NCBI GenBank assembly: GCA_016124495.1
Contig: WGNP01000018.1
Location: forward strand, 1-64,000
DNA from: Hyphomonas sp.
GTDB lineage: Bacteria; Pseudomonadota; Alphaproteobacteria; Caulobacterales; Hyphomonadaceae
DNA length: 64,000 bases
Reading direction: 5' to 3'
This document shows positions 18,320-27,793 of this stretch, in pieces. Position numbers and translations under genes: made by a program. Positions within the stretch are counted from its first letter, which is position 1, and the number at the start of each line of letters is the position of its first letter. A model generated the notes under the pieces. That model worked only from the letters and a program-made list of their open reading frames with translations, had not been told where the DNA came from and did no database searches.

Positions 18320-18931
18320 ATGACAGGCCTGAAAGTCATCCCGCCCGGCCCCGCGGCCAGGTCCGATATCTCCGACGGACGGCGCCAGCGCAGCGAACGC
18401 AGCCGTGCGCAGATCATCGAGGCGATGTTCAGCCTCATCCGCGAAGGCGAGATGAGCCCCAGCGCGGCCCGTGTCGCCGAACGCGCCGAAGTCGGCCTGC
18501 GCACGGTCTTCCGCCATTTCGAAGACATGGACAGCCTATATGTGGAGATGGCCGAGCGCATCTCATCGGAAGTCATGCCGAAAATCCTCGCCCCCTTTGA
18601 AGCGAGTGAGTGGCGCGAGCGCTTCTTCGAACACATCGCCCGCCGCATCGAGATCTACGAGCACATCCTGCCCGTGCGGGTCTCGGCGAACCTGCGCCGG
18701 TTCCAGTCTCGCTTCCTCATGGAAGAATACCGGCGCGGCCTGCTGATCGAACGCTCGACCCTCAAGGCGCTTCTGCCGGAGGAGATCAACAATGATCCCG
18801 TCCTCTTCGCCGCCATCGAAACCTCCGCCAGCTTTCAGACCTGGCGCCGCCTGCGCCAGGATTCGGACCTCGCACCGCACGAAGCCGGCGTTGTGTTCCG
18901 GCTTATGCTGGAACGTCTCCTCGGCGCATGA
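18320..18931 (+). CDS. TetR-family regulator of the sulfatase cluster
   Basis: The 203-residue protein has an N-terminal TetR helix-turn-helix at about 20-70 (RSRAQIIEAMFSLIREGEMS; recognition part VAERAEVGLRTVFRHFEDMD) and a helical ligand-binding C-terminal domain that I cannot assign to a ligand. Its ATG follows the metallo-hydrolase stop codon directly and its own stop overlaps the FGE start by four bases, so it is fully embedded in the operon. Family members usually repress their own operon and release DNA on binding an inducer. The pair of related 19-bp sites at 15365 and 22986 are its likely operators. Confidence 0.88.
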   Translation: MTGLKVIPPGPAARSDISDGRRQRSERSRAQIIEAMFSLIREGEMSPSAARVAERAEVGLRTVFRHFEDMDSLYVEMAERISSEVMPKILAPFEASEWRERFFEHIARRIEIYEHILPVRVSANLRRFQSRFLMEEYRRGLLIERSTLKALLPEEINNDPVLFAAIETSASFQTWRRLRQDSDLAPHEAGVVFRLMLERLLGA

Positions 18932-19860
18932 GGCGCGCAGGCGCGCTGCTTGCAGCGGCCATACTCGCCGCATGCGGTGCTGCGGCGCCCTCAGATGCTC
19001 CGTCAGCTGACGTATCGCTACCAGCCTGCGGTCTGGACGCCGCTTCTATCGGTCAGTTCGTCAACATACCTGCCGGGCAGTACCGCAAGGGCGCCTACGC
19101 CGTCTATCCCGAAGAAGCGCCCGGGATGATCCTGCATATCGCAGGCTTCGAGATGCTCGCCCATGAAGTCACCAATGCCGAGTTTGCCCGTTTCTCTGAA
19201 GCGACGGGATACCTGACGACGGCCGAGCGCAGCGCGGCGGCCGGCGGCCCCGGTGCGGGCTCTGCCGTGTTCCTGATGCCGGACGAACGCGCGGCGCCCA
19301 CCGATACATGGCAACTCGTCCCCGGCGCCACCTGGCGCGCGCCCGAAGGTCCGGGATCGGATATTTCCGCGCGTATGCACCACCCTGTCGTGCATGTCTC
19401 GCTGGGTGACGCCGAGGCCTTTGCCGCATGGGCCGGCGCCCGCTTGCCCACAGAGGAGGAATGGGAATATGCCGCCGCCATCGGCCTGCCGGATCCCGCC
19501 GATCCCCGGTCAGGCGCCTTCGACGCCTCGGGCAAACCTGTCGCCAATACCTGGCAAGGCATTTTCCCGGTGGTTGATCAAGCCTCGGACGGTGTCGCCG
19601 GGCGCGCGGCTGCAGGCTGCTTCGCGCCGAGCGTCATCGGCCTCTACGACATGATCGGCAATGTCTGGGAATGGACCGCCACGCCCTATCGGGCAGGCGA
19701 TAACACGATCAAAGGCGGATCCTATCTGTGTGCGGACAATTTCTGCCGCCGGTACCGGCCTGCAGCCCGCCAGCCCCAGGAGGCGGATTTCTCCTCAAGC
19801 CATATCGGCTTCCGTGTCGTGAGGGACATGCCCCCGGCCGGCTCAGGCCCGCCGGAGTGA
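18928..19860 (+). CDS. Formylglycine-generating enzyme (SUMF1), lipoprotein form
   Basis: FGE oxidises the cysteine of the sulfatase motif C-x-P-x-R to formylglycine, using oxygen and copper. The SUMF1 domain spans most of the 310 residues: FVNIPAGQYRKG, HEVTNAEFARF, HHPVVHVSLGDAEAFAAWAG, RLPTEEEWEYAA and GNVWEWTATPY. The copper-binding cysteine pair is Cys268 and Cys273 in GGSYLCADNFCRRYRPAAR, as in authentic FGEs and unlike most non-FGE SUMF1 proteins. The N-terminus is a lipoprotein signal (LAAAILAACG, lipobox LAAC), which would place the enzyme outside the cytoplasm. It is the last gene of the TetR operon and its 3' end overlaps the opposing membrane protein gene by 18 nt. Confidence 0.87.
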   Translation: MRRAGALLAAAILAACGAAAPSDAPSADVSLPACGLDAASIGQFVNIPAGQYRKGAYAVYPEEAPGMILHIAGFEMLAHEVTNAEFARFSEATGYLTTAERSAAAGGPGAGSAVFLMPDERAAPTDTWQLVPGATWRAPEGPGSDISARMHHPVVHVSLGDAEAFAAWAGARLPTEEEWEYAAAIGLPDPADPRSGAFDASGKPVANTWQGIFPVVDQASDGVAGRAAAGCFAPSVIGLYDMIGNVWEWTATPYRAGDNTIKGGSYLCADNFCRRYRPAARQPQEADFSSSHIGFRVVRDMPPAGSGPPE

Positions 19861-20277
19861 CATCGCCAGCAGGATGAGCAGAACGGGCACGCTGCCCAGG
19901 GTAGCCCAGACCTCCGGCGGATGGTGGCCGCCCGCCAGATGCGAGCCCTTCGGCCCCCACATGTTCCAGGTGTGCAGGGCGCGTTCGAGGGTCAACAGGC
20001 CCAGCGCGAGAGGCACGAGCGAGCGGTAGCGCAGGGACACGGCGAGCAACATCAGTCCCCAGACGAGCTGCGTCGTCCCGGCCCAGGCAAACAGGCTGAT
20101 GATGGTGCGTTCGGCGCCTGTCAGATCGAGCCCGGCAATCACTCCCGCGCCGCCGTCGGGCAGTCCGATATGCAGCAATGCCGGAATGATCGTCGCGGCG
20201 GCAATGACGGTGAGCCCCCAGGCGGCCGCTTTCATGCCGCCATAGGCGTCGTTGGTGGAGGCGGGCAACAGGGACAT
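19843..20277 (-). CDS. Small membrane protein in the dehalogenase operon
   Basis: From ATG 20277 this is a 144-residue protein with four likely transmembrane segments (about residues 18-40, 57-77, 82-102 and 124-141) and a short histidine-containing loop, HTWNMWGPKGSHLAGGHHPPE. It has no family I recognise with confidence. A GTG at 20301 is in frame but would overlap the sulfatase stop; the ATG lies 11 nt after that stop. It is the third gene of the minus-strand operon with haloalkane dehalogenase and sulfatase 2, so a transport or membrane-protection role is possible by position only. Confidence 0.65.
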   Translation of the reverse strand: MSLLPASTNDAYGGMKAAAWGLTVIAAATIIPALLHIGLPDGGAGVIAGLDLTGAERTIISLFAWAGTTQLVWGLMLLAVSLRYRSLVPLALGLLTLERALHTWNMWGPKGSHLAGGHHPPEVWATLGSVPVLLILLAMSLRRA

Positions 20278-20288
20278 ACCCGGCCCCG

Positions 20289-21947
20289 TCAGTTCGGCCA
20301 CCAGACGATCTCGTCCCCGGCTGTCAGCTCCTCTGCGCCCGTCTTGTCGATCGCCACCGGGATATCGGAGGTCGACGCGTACAGCGGGGCCCGCGCGTTC
20401 TCATGGTGGCGGTCCAGCAGGGCTTGCAGTTGTGCCAGCTTCTCCGGCTCGCTCGCGGCAAGGTTTGTCGACTCGGTCGGATCCTTGCCAAGGTCGAACA
20501 GCCAGGACTTGCCCTGCTTGCCGTCCACCTGCAGCTTCCAGTTGCCCGCCCGCACGACGCGGTAATAGCCGCTCTGCCAGAACAGCGCATCATCTGGCCG
20601 CGCCAGCCCGCCGGCGCCCTCTGCCAACGGAAGAAGGCTGCGCCCGTCGATCTCCACGCCCTCTGGCAGGCCTACGCCCGCGGCTTCGGCCAGTGTCGGC
20701 GTCACATCGATGTGCGCCACCGGCGTGTCGATTACCGTGCCTGCCGGAATACGGGCTGGCCAGCTCACGAACATTGGTACACGGATCCCGCCTTCGAACA
20801 GCGAGAGCTTCCAGCCCCGATAAGGATCGTTGATGCCCGCCAGATCGATATAGCCCGGGCCGCCATTGTCGCTGGAAAACACGATGATCGTGTTCTCGGC
20901 CAGGCCCTCATCCTCAAGTTTTGCAACGATCTGCCCGACGCTGCGGTCGAGCGCGCGCAGCATCGCGGCGTACACCCGCAGCTTGTGCGAGCCGACTTCG
21001 CCGACCGCCTCATAGTCTTCCTTCGTTGCCTGCAGAGGCGTGTGCACGCCCCAGTGGGCGAGATAGAGGAAGAAAGGCTGGTTCTTGTTGGCCTCGATCA
21101 CCTTCAGCGATTCCTCGGTCCAGTAATTGGCGAGGTACCCGCCCGGCGCGAAGTTAGGGCCGCCATTGTAGGACGTTGAGAAATCGCCGCGGGCCCAGAG
21201 GAACTTGTCGATCGGGTCGCTGTCCACCTTCGCATTCACAACTTCCGGATCGTCTGCAGGCAAATGAAGCAGGCCGGTCATGATGAGGCTTTCGTCGAAG
21301 CCCTGTGCATTCGGATGGAAATCGCCCGAATTGCCGAGATGCCATTTGCCGATATGGACCGTGTGATAGCCCTTTTCCTTGAGCATTTCAGCAATCGTTA
21401 CTTCCGAGCCAGGCAGTCCCTGATCCTCGAAATCGGGGAGCGTGGCGGCAGCTTTGCGGTCATAGCCAACCTTTGGCCGGCCCCGCGTATCGTCATTGGC
21501 AATCATCGTGACGATGCGTCCCATGCCGTTAGGCGTCGGCGTGAATTCAAATCCCGTCCGCGTGGGATAGCGCCCCGTCAGCAGCATCGCGCGTGACGGC
21601 GCGCAGGTGCCGGTGCCGGAGTAAGCCGTTCTGAAGTTCGCGCCGCGTGCGGCCAGCGCGTCGATGTTGGGTGTCGGCACGCGCCCCCCGGCTAGGCCGC
21701 CGCCAAATGTCGTGAGGTCGTTGATGCCGAGGTCATCCACGAGAATGAAGATGATGTTCGGCGGCCGGTCGCTTGGCGCGGTCACGGCTGCGGCCGGACC
21801 CTGCATCCAGGCTACCGGCTCATAAGGTGCGATCTCAGCCCGGTCGGCGCGCGTCACCAGAAACAGGATGATTTCTTTGCGGAAGTAGAATCCCAGCGCG
21901 CCCGCGCCGACGATGATTGCCAGAATGATCAGCAGGATCCGTTTCAT
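20289..21947 (-). CDS. Type I (formylglycine) sulfatase, membrane-anchored
   Basis: The 552-residue enzyme carries the sulfatase signature CAPSRAMLLTGRYPTRTG with Cys115, metal ligands in FILVDDLGINDL, GKWHLGN, the substrate-side SSDNGGPG and EGGIRVPM. ATG 21947 is preceded by GGGGGAG. The N-terminus MKRILLIILAIIVGAGALGF is one hydrophobic helix, so the catalytic domain is probably anchored on the periplasmic face. It shares the fold of the sulfatase at 13586 but differs enough (long insert before GKWHLG, no C-terminal helix) to suggest a different substrate. It lies 17 nt after the dehalogenase gene in the same operon. Exact substrate unknown. Confidence 0.9.
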   Translation of the reverse strand: MKRILLIILAIIVGAGALGFYFRKEIILFLVTRADRAEIAPYEPVAWMQGPAAAVTAPSDRPPNIIFILVDDLGINDLTTFGGGLAGGRVPTPNIDALAARGANFRTAYSGTGTCAPSRAMLLTGRYPTRTGFEFTPTPNGMGRIVTMIANDDTRGRPKVGYDRKAAATLPDFEDQGLPGSEVTIAEMLKEKGYHTVHIGKWHLGNSGDFHPNAQGFDESLIMTGLLHLPADDPEVVNAKVDSDPIDKFLWARGDFSTSYNGGPNFAPGGYLANYWTEESLKVIEANKNQPFFLYLAHWGVHTPLQATKEDYEAVGEVGSHKLRVYAAMLRALDRSVGQIVAKLEDEGLAENTIIVFSSDNGGPGYIDLAGINDPYRGWKLSLFEGGIRVPMFVSWPARIPAGTVIDTPVAHIDVTPTLAEAAGVGLPEGVEIDGRSLLPLAEGAGGLARPDDALFWQSGYYRVVRAGNWKLQVDGKQGKSWLFDLGKDPTESTNLAASEPEKLAQLQALLDRHHENARAPLYASTSDIPVAIDKTGAEELTAGDEIVWWPN

Positions 21948-21964
21948 GTCGCGCTCCCCCTTTG

Positions 21965-22951
<987 letters not shown>

Positions 22952-22985
22952 GTGTCCGGGTCTCCTGCAAGCTATGAGCGGTATT

Positions 22986-23004
22986 ATGACATTATTAGTG
23001 CCAA
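22986..23004. promoter_or_regulatory. TetR regulon site 2
   Basis: Read on the minus strand this is TTGGCACTAATAATGTCAT, identical at 15 of 19 positions to the palindrome at 15365-15383. It lies 35 bp upstream of the haloalkane dehalogenase start and between it and the divergent gene at 23058, so it could control both directions. Confidence 0.6.
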
Positions 23005-23057
23005 TAACAGATCCGGTCAATCTGATCCGGGGCCCCGTCTGCGGCCCTGGGTGAGCG

Positions 23058-23993
23058 GTGGTTCATGTCAGTTTCATCGACAACCGGCAAAATGATTGTA
23101 AGATTATAAAACTGAGAAGCCTGCAGGTTGTCCCCTTGAACAAACGCCAGTTTAAGATCCTTTCGCTGCTGCAGTGGATTTTCTACCCGGTCGCAGCGCT
23201 GATGCTGCTCGCATTCCTCGCAGATGCCTTCGGCGGATACCGGTACTGGACGGACGCTGTCTGGGGCTTCTTTGACCGGGCGGAAGATCCCGTTGCGATC
23301 ATCGTGATCGGATTATTCTACATCGTTCTTGTGGCGCTCGTCTGGCAGTTCCTGTTGATCGAGTTTTCCCGTCCGCGCCTGCGGCGAAAAATCGGGCCGC
23401 CCCTGATCGAGCTGTATCCGCCCCGCTTCGCAACCCGGTTCATCCTGCCCGTCCTGGCAGCGTTCTTCGTGGTCGGGATAAACGCGATGATCTTTGTTCC
23501 GGGAACGGTAGATTTCAGTATTTCCGGTCTCGATCTGGCACCTTTGCTCTTCCTTTTCTTCTTCTATTCCGTCGCGCATTTCCTGCTGATAGCCTTCAGC
23601 CTGCGAGCCTTCCGCAACATGCCGTTTTTCGTTGCGACCGAGGAAGGGTTTATCTACGAGCCGGGTGATGTCTCGCCCGGTCTCATCAAGTGGAGTGACA
23701 TTTCCGAAGGCGCAGAGGCGGCGCTGCTGAGCAGCGGCAGTGCAAATATCGGAGGCCCGCGGACGAGGCCCACGATCGTCCTGTCATTGAAGGATCCAGA
23801 TGCGGTGTTCGACGTTTACAATCCGCTTCTGCGCGAAATCAACCAGGTCGCAACCCGCATCACCAGGTACCAGTCCGGCGGCGTTGGAGATATCGTCCTG
23901 GCGGCGGAAGACTTCGGGGTTCATTACGATGCGGTTCGCGCACTTATCAGGGACAAGCTCGGCACACGCTGGACGTCCAGACTTCCGGAGTGA
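23058..23993 (+). CDS. Hypothetical membrane protein
   Basis: The frame is 311 codons from GTG 23058; TTG 23136 is an equally possible start and would remove 26 weakly supported residues. Four hydrophobic segments lie at about residues 38-60, 80-103, 128-150 and 158-185, followed by a soluble C-terminal domain with MPFFVATEEGFIYEPGDVSP and an IKWSDI motif that recalls PH-like or STM3941-type membrane proteins. I cannot name a function. It is divergent from the haloalkane dehalogenase operon, sharing the region with TetR site 2, and ends directly against kynU on the other strand. Confidence 0.65.
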   Translation: MVHVSFIDNRQNDCKIIKLRSLQVVPLNKRQFKILSLLQWIFYPVAALMLLAFLADAFGGYRYWTDAVWGFFDRAEDPVAIIVIGLFYIVLVALVWQFLLIEFSRPRLRRKIGPPLIELYPPRFATRFILPVLAAFFVVGINAMIFVPGTVDFSISGLDLAPLLFLFFFYSVAHFLLIAFSLRAFRNMPFFVATEEGFIYEPGDVSPGLIKWSDISEGAEAALLSSGSANIGGPRTRPTIVLSLKDPDAVFDVYNPLLREINQVATRITRYQSGGVGDIVLAAEDFGVHYDAVRALIRDKLGTRWTSRLPE

Positions 23994-25214
23994 TCAGGTC
24001 ACTTTTGCGCGCGCGTGGAATTGCGGCTGGTCCCAGCTCCGGCTCTCAAGAATTTCGGCCAGCGCCGCCATCGCGTTCCAGACCGCTTGATAACTCAGGA
24101 AAAGCGGCGAAAAGCCGAACCGCACTGTGTCCGGCGCCCGGAAATCCGCCATCACACCCCGCGCTGCCAGAGCCTGTACCACCGGATAGCCTTCAGCAAT
24201 CCGTAGACTGACATGCCCGCCGCGCCGCCCGTCCTCTACCGGGCTGAGCACGTCCAGCCCCATCGCCTGCGCCCGCGCGACCGCCAGAGCCCCAAGGGCC
24301 CGCGCCTTGGCCTGAAGCTGGCCAAGGTCCACGCCCTCGATCGCCTCCAGCGCCCCGCTGAGCGCCGCCAGAGACAGGATTGGCGGCGTTCCGCTGGCAA
24401 AGCGCGCGACACCATCTCGCGGCACGTACTTGCCGTCAAAGGCAAACGGCGCCGCATGCCCCATCCAGCCGGGCAGGGGAGTGGCGAGCTTCGGCGACAG
24501 CTCTCCGGCCACAAACACAAAGGCCGGTGCACCCGGCCCGCCATTCAGATATTTGTACGTACACCCCGCCGCGAGCACCGCGCCGTCTGCTGCAAGTTTC
24601 AGATTGAGTACGCCTGTCGCATGGCTGAGGTCCCAGATGATCAGTGCCCCCTGACGCCTCGCCTCGCGCTCATGCGCCGCGATGTCGGTCACTTCAGAGG
24701 AGCGATAATTCACCGCGCTCTTGATCACCACGCCGCCGGCCCTCAGCGCCTCGAAGCTGCCACCCGGCGCCAGCAAGCGCACCTCGGCGCCCGAAAGTCC
24801 GCCGAGACCTGCCGCGATATACTGGTCCGTCGGAAACTCGTCTTCCTCAACGAACAAGGCGTAGGTTCGCGCCTGCGGCAGCGCGGCGGCGGCAAGTTTG
24901 AACAGGTTGACCGACACGCTGTCGGCCACGATCACTTCGCCGGGCTGCGCGCCGATCAGCGAGGCAAGCCGGTCGCCTGTGCGTTCGGCAAGATCAATCC
25001 AGCTTGCCGAATTCCAGCTGCGCACGAGGTCCCCAGCCCAGTCCGCCTGCGCGGCGGCGAGCCGGTCCCGAGCGCCTTTGGGCGGCGGCCCCAGCGAATG
25101 GCCGACCAGATAGGTCACGCCGTCCGGCAGGTCGAACAGCGCGGCCCGGTCCGCCAATGGATCAGCGGCGTCGCGCTGCAGCGCTTCGGCGCGCGTGTTG
25201 GGAGCCTTGATCAT
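23994..25214 (-). CDS. kynU: Kynureninase
   Basis: This 406-residue PLP enzyme cleaves kynurenine to anthranilate and alanine in tryptophan breakdown. Diagnostic segments are FDLPDGVTYLVGHSLGP at the N-terminus, WIDLAERTGDRLASLIGA, VADSVSVNLFKLAAAAL (phosphate contacts), IIWDLSHATGVL, and the Schiff-base lysine in CTYKYLNGGPGAPAF. ATG 25214 gives the usual N-terminus; earlier starts would add a proline-rich stretch that overlaps the divergent gene. It abuts the membrane protein at 23993 and is divergent from a lipoprotein with kynurenine-formamidase-like motifs, suggesting a small kynurenine-pathway locus. Confidence 0.93.
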   Translation of the reverse strand: MIKAPNTRAEALQRDAADPLADRAALFDLPDGVTYLVGHSLGPPPKGARDRLAAAQADWAGDLVRSWNSASWIDLAERTGDRLASLIGAQPGEVIVADSVSVNLFKLAAAALPQARTYALFVEEDEFPTDQYIAAGLGGLSGAEVRLLAPGGSFEALRAGGVVIKSAVNYRSSEVTDIAAHEREARRQGALIIWDLSHATGVLNLKLAADGAVLAAGCTYKYLNGGPGAPAFVFVAGELSPKLATPLPGWMGHAAPFAFDGKYVPRDGVARFASGTPPILSLAALSGALEAIEGVDLGQLQAKARALGALAVARAQAMGLDVLSPVEDGRRGGHVSLRIAEGYPVVQALAARGVMADFRAPDTVRFGFSPLFLSYQAVWNAMAALAEILESRSWDQPQFHARAKVT

Positions 25215-25285
25215 GCCGGTGCTTGCCTCGTGGGGTGAAGCCCGCAACAGTAGAGGCGAAGCCCCCGGCGGCAAGGGAGAGAAGC

Positions 25286-26239
25286 GTGTGGAAACAACAG
25301 TTTGCAGCGGCGGCGTTTGCCCTGCTGGCCGCTTGCGCGCCGGCGCGGGAAAAGGCGGCGCCTCCCCAGGCACCTGTCATGGCTGAGCCGGTAAAGCTGA
25401 TGACCTGGGATGATCTTTCAGCCCTGCCGCGTCCGGTGGCGTCTCATTCGATCCGATGGGGTGAGGGGGTGACGGATGTCGTGGATCTCTGGCTTCCGGA
25501 GGGAGCGGGGCCGCATCCGGTGGTCGTCATGGTACATGGGGGGTGCTGGCAGAAATCCATTGCCGACAAGGCGTTGATGGACTGGATGGCGGACGGTCTG
25601 CGCCAGAAGGGATGGGCGGTCTGGAACATCGAGTACCGGGGTGTGGACGAGGCCGGCGGGGGCTATCCGGGCACGTTCCTGGATGCCGGCGCGGCGACGG
25701 ACCAGCTCCGGGAGCATGCCGCTGAATACAATCTCGATCTCTCCCGGGTGACCGGGATCGGGCATTCGGCGGGCGGGCATCTGATCCTATGGCTGGCTGC
25801 GCGCCTGAAGCTGCCGGAGGACAGCGTGCTGCGGGTGTCCGATCCGCTGCAGTTTCAAGGTGTTGTGGTCTCGGGCGGCCTCGCTGATCTGGAGGCTTCG
25901 CGGCCCGTCACGTCGCCGACCTGTCTTGATGCTATCTACGATAAGCTAACCGGCCCGGCCTCGCCGGAGCGGCCGGATCCGCTGTCGGACACTTCGCCCG
26001 CGCGGCTGTTTCCGTTCGGGGTGGCGTTCGTCAGCGTGAACGGGAGCGAGGACAGGATTGCCCCGCCGATGCTGGGCGACGCGCTGACGCGCAAGGCGCA
26101 AGGCGCGGGAGATTCCGCTTCATTGGTCGTCATTCCGGCCACAGGCCATGTCGAACTCGTCTCGCCGGGTACACAGGCGTTCGACATCCAGTCTCGAATT
26201 TTATCAGATTTTGTCGCTTCGCAGGGGCGGCCGGAGTGA
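25286..26239 (+). CDS. Lipoprotein alpha/beta hydrolase, formamidase-like
   Basis: The 317-residue protein starts at GTG 25286 behind GGGAGA. Its N-terminus (WKQQFAAAAFALLAACAP) has a lipobox LAAC, predicting a lipid-anchored protein. The mature domain is an alpha/beta hydrolase with HGGCWQKS, a match to the HGGxW motif of kynurenine formamidases, nucleophile GIGHSAGGHL, and a late histidine in PATGHVELVSP. It lies 71 bp from the divergent kynU start. Known arylformamidases act in the cytosol, so the lipobox is odd: either the substrate is outside, or the enzyme is a general carboxylesterase that merely resembles them. Confidence 0.75.
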   Translation: MWKQQFAAAAFALLAACAPAREKAAPPQAPVMAEPVKLMTWDDLSALPRPVASHSIRWGEGVTDVVDLWLPEGAGPHPVVVMVHGGCWQKSIADKALMDWMADGLRQKGWAVWNIEYRGVDEAGGGYPGTFLDAGAATDQLREHAAEYNLDLSRVTGIGHSAGGHLILWLAARLKLPEDSVLRVSDPLQFQGVVVSGGLADLEASRPVTSPTCLDAIYDKLTGPASPERPDPLSDTSPARLFPFGVAFVSVNGSEDRIAPPMLGDALTRKAQGAGDSASLVVIPATGHVELVSPGTQAFDIQSRILSDFVASQGRPE

Positions 26240-26247
26240 CGCCGATC

Positions 26248-26284
26248 AAGGCGTAAGTTCCGCGCTCCTTACGCCTTCGGTTTT
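26248..26284 (+). terminator. Intrinsic terminator after formamidase-like gene
   Basis: AAGGCGTAAG at 26248-26257 pairs perfectly with CTTACGCCTT at 26268-26277 around a 10-nt loop, followed by CGGTTTTAG. It overlaps the 3' end of the opposing Mur ligase gene. Confidence 0.65.
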
Positions 26285-27672
26285 AGAGCGGCGAGCAGTT
26301 CCTGCGCGAAGGTCGTCAGGGTGTCGTCGCGGGCGCCCATGATGAGGATGCGATCGCCGGGCTTTGCCAGTTCGAGGAGGCGCGCGCCGCAGGCGAGGCG
26401 ATCGGCAAGGGCTTCGGCGCGGCGGCCGAGGGCGCAGATGTCGGCGGCGAGGTCCTGGCTGCCGACGGAGCGGTCTACCGTTCCGCCGAAATATGCGGGC
26501 TCCGGCATCAGGAGAATATCCTCCGCATCCAGATTTTCGGCGAAGCATCCGGCGAACTCACGCCGCATCTTCTTGATCGGGCCGAAGCCGTGAGGCTGGA
26601 ACATCACGAGGACACGGCCTGGGAACTGGTTAACGGTGCGCAGGGTGGCGGCGATCTTGTCCGGGTTATGGCCGAAATCGTCGATCACGGTTATGCCGCC
26701 TTCGGTTCCCACAATGTCGAAGCGTCGGGCGATGCCGGCGAATTCGCCAAGCGCTGCGGCGGCTTGTGCCAGCGTGACGCCGCAGGTCATCGCGGCGGCG
26801 ATCGCGGCGAGGGCGTTGGAGACATTGTGCCGGCCGGGTGTGGCGAGGCGCATCGCGGCTGAAGCGCCGGATGATCGTTCGTGCACGGTAAAGCTGATAC
26901 TGGTCGGCGCGGGCATGATCTCGCTGGCGGTAAGGCCCGCAGCGGGATTATCGAGGCTGTAGGTGATTGCCTTCGGGAATTCTGCCGCGAGCCGCCTCGT
27001 CTCGTCATTGTCGAGGTTCAGAACGACATCCAGCGCGCGCTTGGCAAAGCCGGTGAACAGGGCGCGCAGTTCGTCCATCGTCTTGTGGTCGAGCGCGATG
27101 TTCATCAGCACGGCGACGCGGGGATTATACGCGGCGATCGAGCCATCGCTTTCATCCACTTCCGAAACAAAAATGTCGCCGTTGCCGACAAGGGAGCTGG
27201 AGAACAGAGCCTCGGGCGTGCGGAAATTCTTCATCACCGCGCCGTTCATCACCGTGGGGCTCTTGCCGGCATGGTGAAGGATCCAGGCGATCATGCCGGT
27301 GACGGTGGACTTGCCGCTCGTGCCCGCCACGCCGATGGCGAAGGGCGCGGCATTGAACAGGGCCGACAGCATGTCTGCCCGGCTCATCCGTTTCGCGCCG
27401 ACGCGGAGCGCGGCGGCAATGTCCGGCACGGTATCTTCCACGGCGGCGGAAGCGACGACTATCTGCTCGGGGCTGGTGACGCCGCTGCCATCCTGCGGGA
27501 ACAGGCGGATGCCCTTGCTGCGGAGATAGTCGAACTTCGCGGGCGTGCGGCCCTGGTCAAGCGACCGGTCCGAGCCCTCGATGGTGTGGCCGTGGCCGAG
27601 CAGGATCAACGCCAGCGGCAACATGCCGGAGCCGCCGATGCCACAGAAGAAATAGCGATTCTTTCTGATCAT
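26269..27672 (-). CDS. mpl: Mur ligase family protein, MurC/Mpl type
   Basis: The 467-residue protein has the three Mur ligase domains: an N-terminal UDP-binding part (FFCGIGGSGMLPLALILLGH), the ATP P-loop GVAGTSGKSTVTGM at about residue 115, and a C-terminal domain with IDDFGHNPDKIAATL and MFQPHGF. MurC adds L-Ala to UDP-MurNAc; Mpl reattaches recycled murein tripeptide to UDP-MurNAc. Sequence alone does not settle which. The GIGGSGM start is MurC-like, but MurC normally sits in the dcw cluster, and this gene is near an LD-carboxypeptidase that makes the tripeptide used by Mpl. I therefore favour a recycling role with moderate confidence. Confidence 0.75.
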   Translation of the reverse strand: MIRKNRYFFCGIGGSGMLPLALILLGHGHTIEGSDRSLDQGRTPAKFDYLRSKGIRLFPQDGSGVTSPEQIVVASAAVEDTVPDIAAALRVGAKRMSRADMLSALFNAAPFAIGVAGTSGKSTVTGMIAWILHHAGKSPTVMNGAVMKNFRTPEALFSSSLVGNGDIFVSEVDESDGSIAAYNPRVAVLMNIALDHKTMDELRALFTGFAKRALDVVLNLDNDETRRLAAEFPKAITYSLDNPAAGLTASEIMPAPTSISFTVHERSSGASAAMRLATPGRHNVSNALAAIAAAMTCGVTLAQAAAALGEFAGIARRFDIVGTEGGITVIDDFGHNPDKIAATLRTVNQFPGRVLVMFQPHGFGPIKKMRREFAGCFAENLDAEDILLMPEPAYFGGTVDRSVGSQDLAADICALGRRAEALADRLACGARLLELAKPGDRILIMGARDDTLTTFAQELLAALKPKA

Positions 27673-27793
27673 GGCGTGCCTTCTATATCAACGGATTGAT
27701 CTGCACCATCACCGAGGTCCAGTGTCCTGCGGAGATGTAATGTGGAACTCTCTATGCCGGATCAGTCGGATCAAGCCGCCGGAACTGAAGCGC

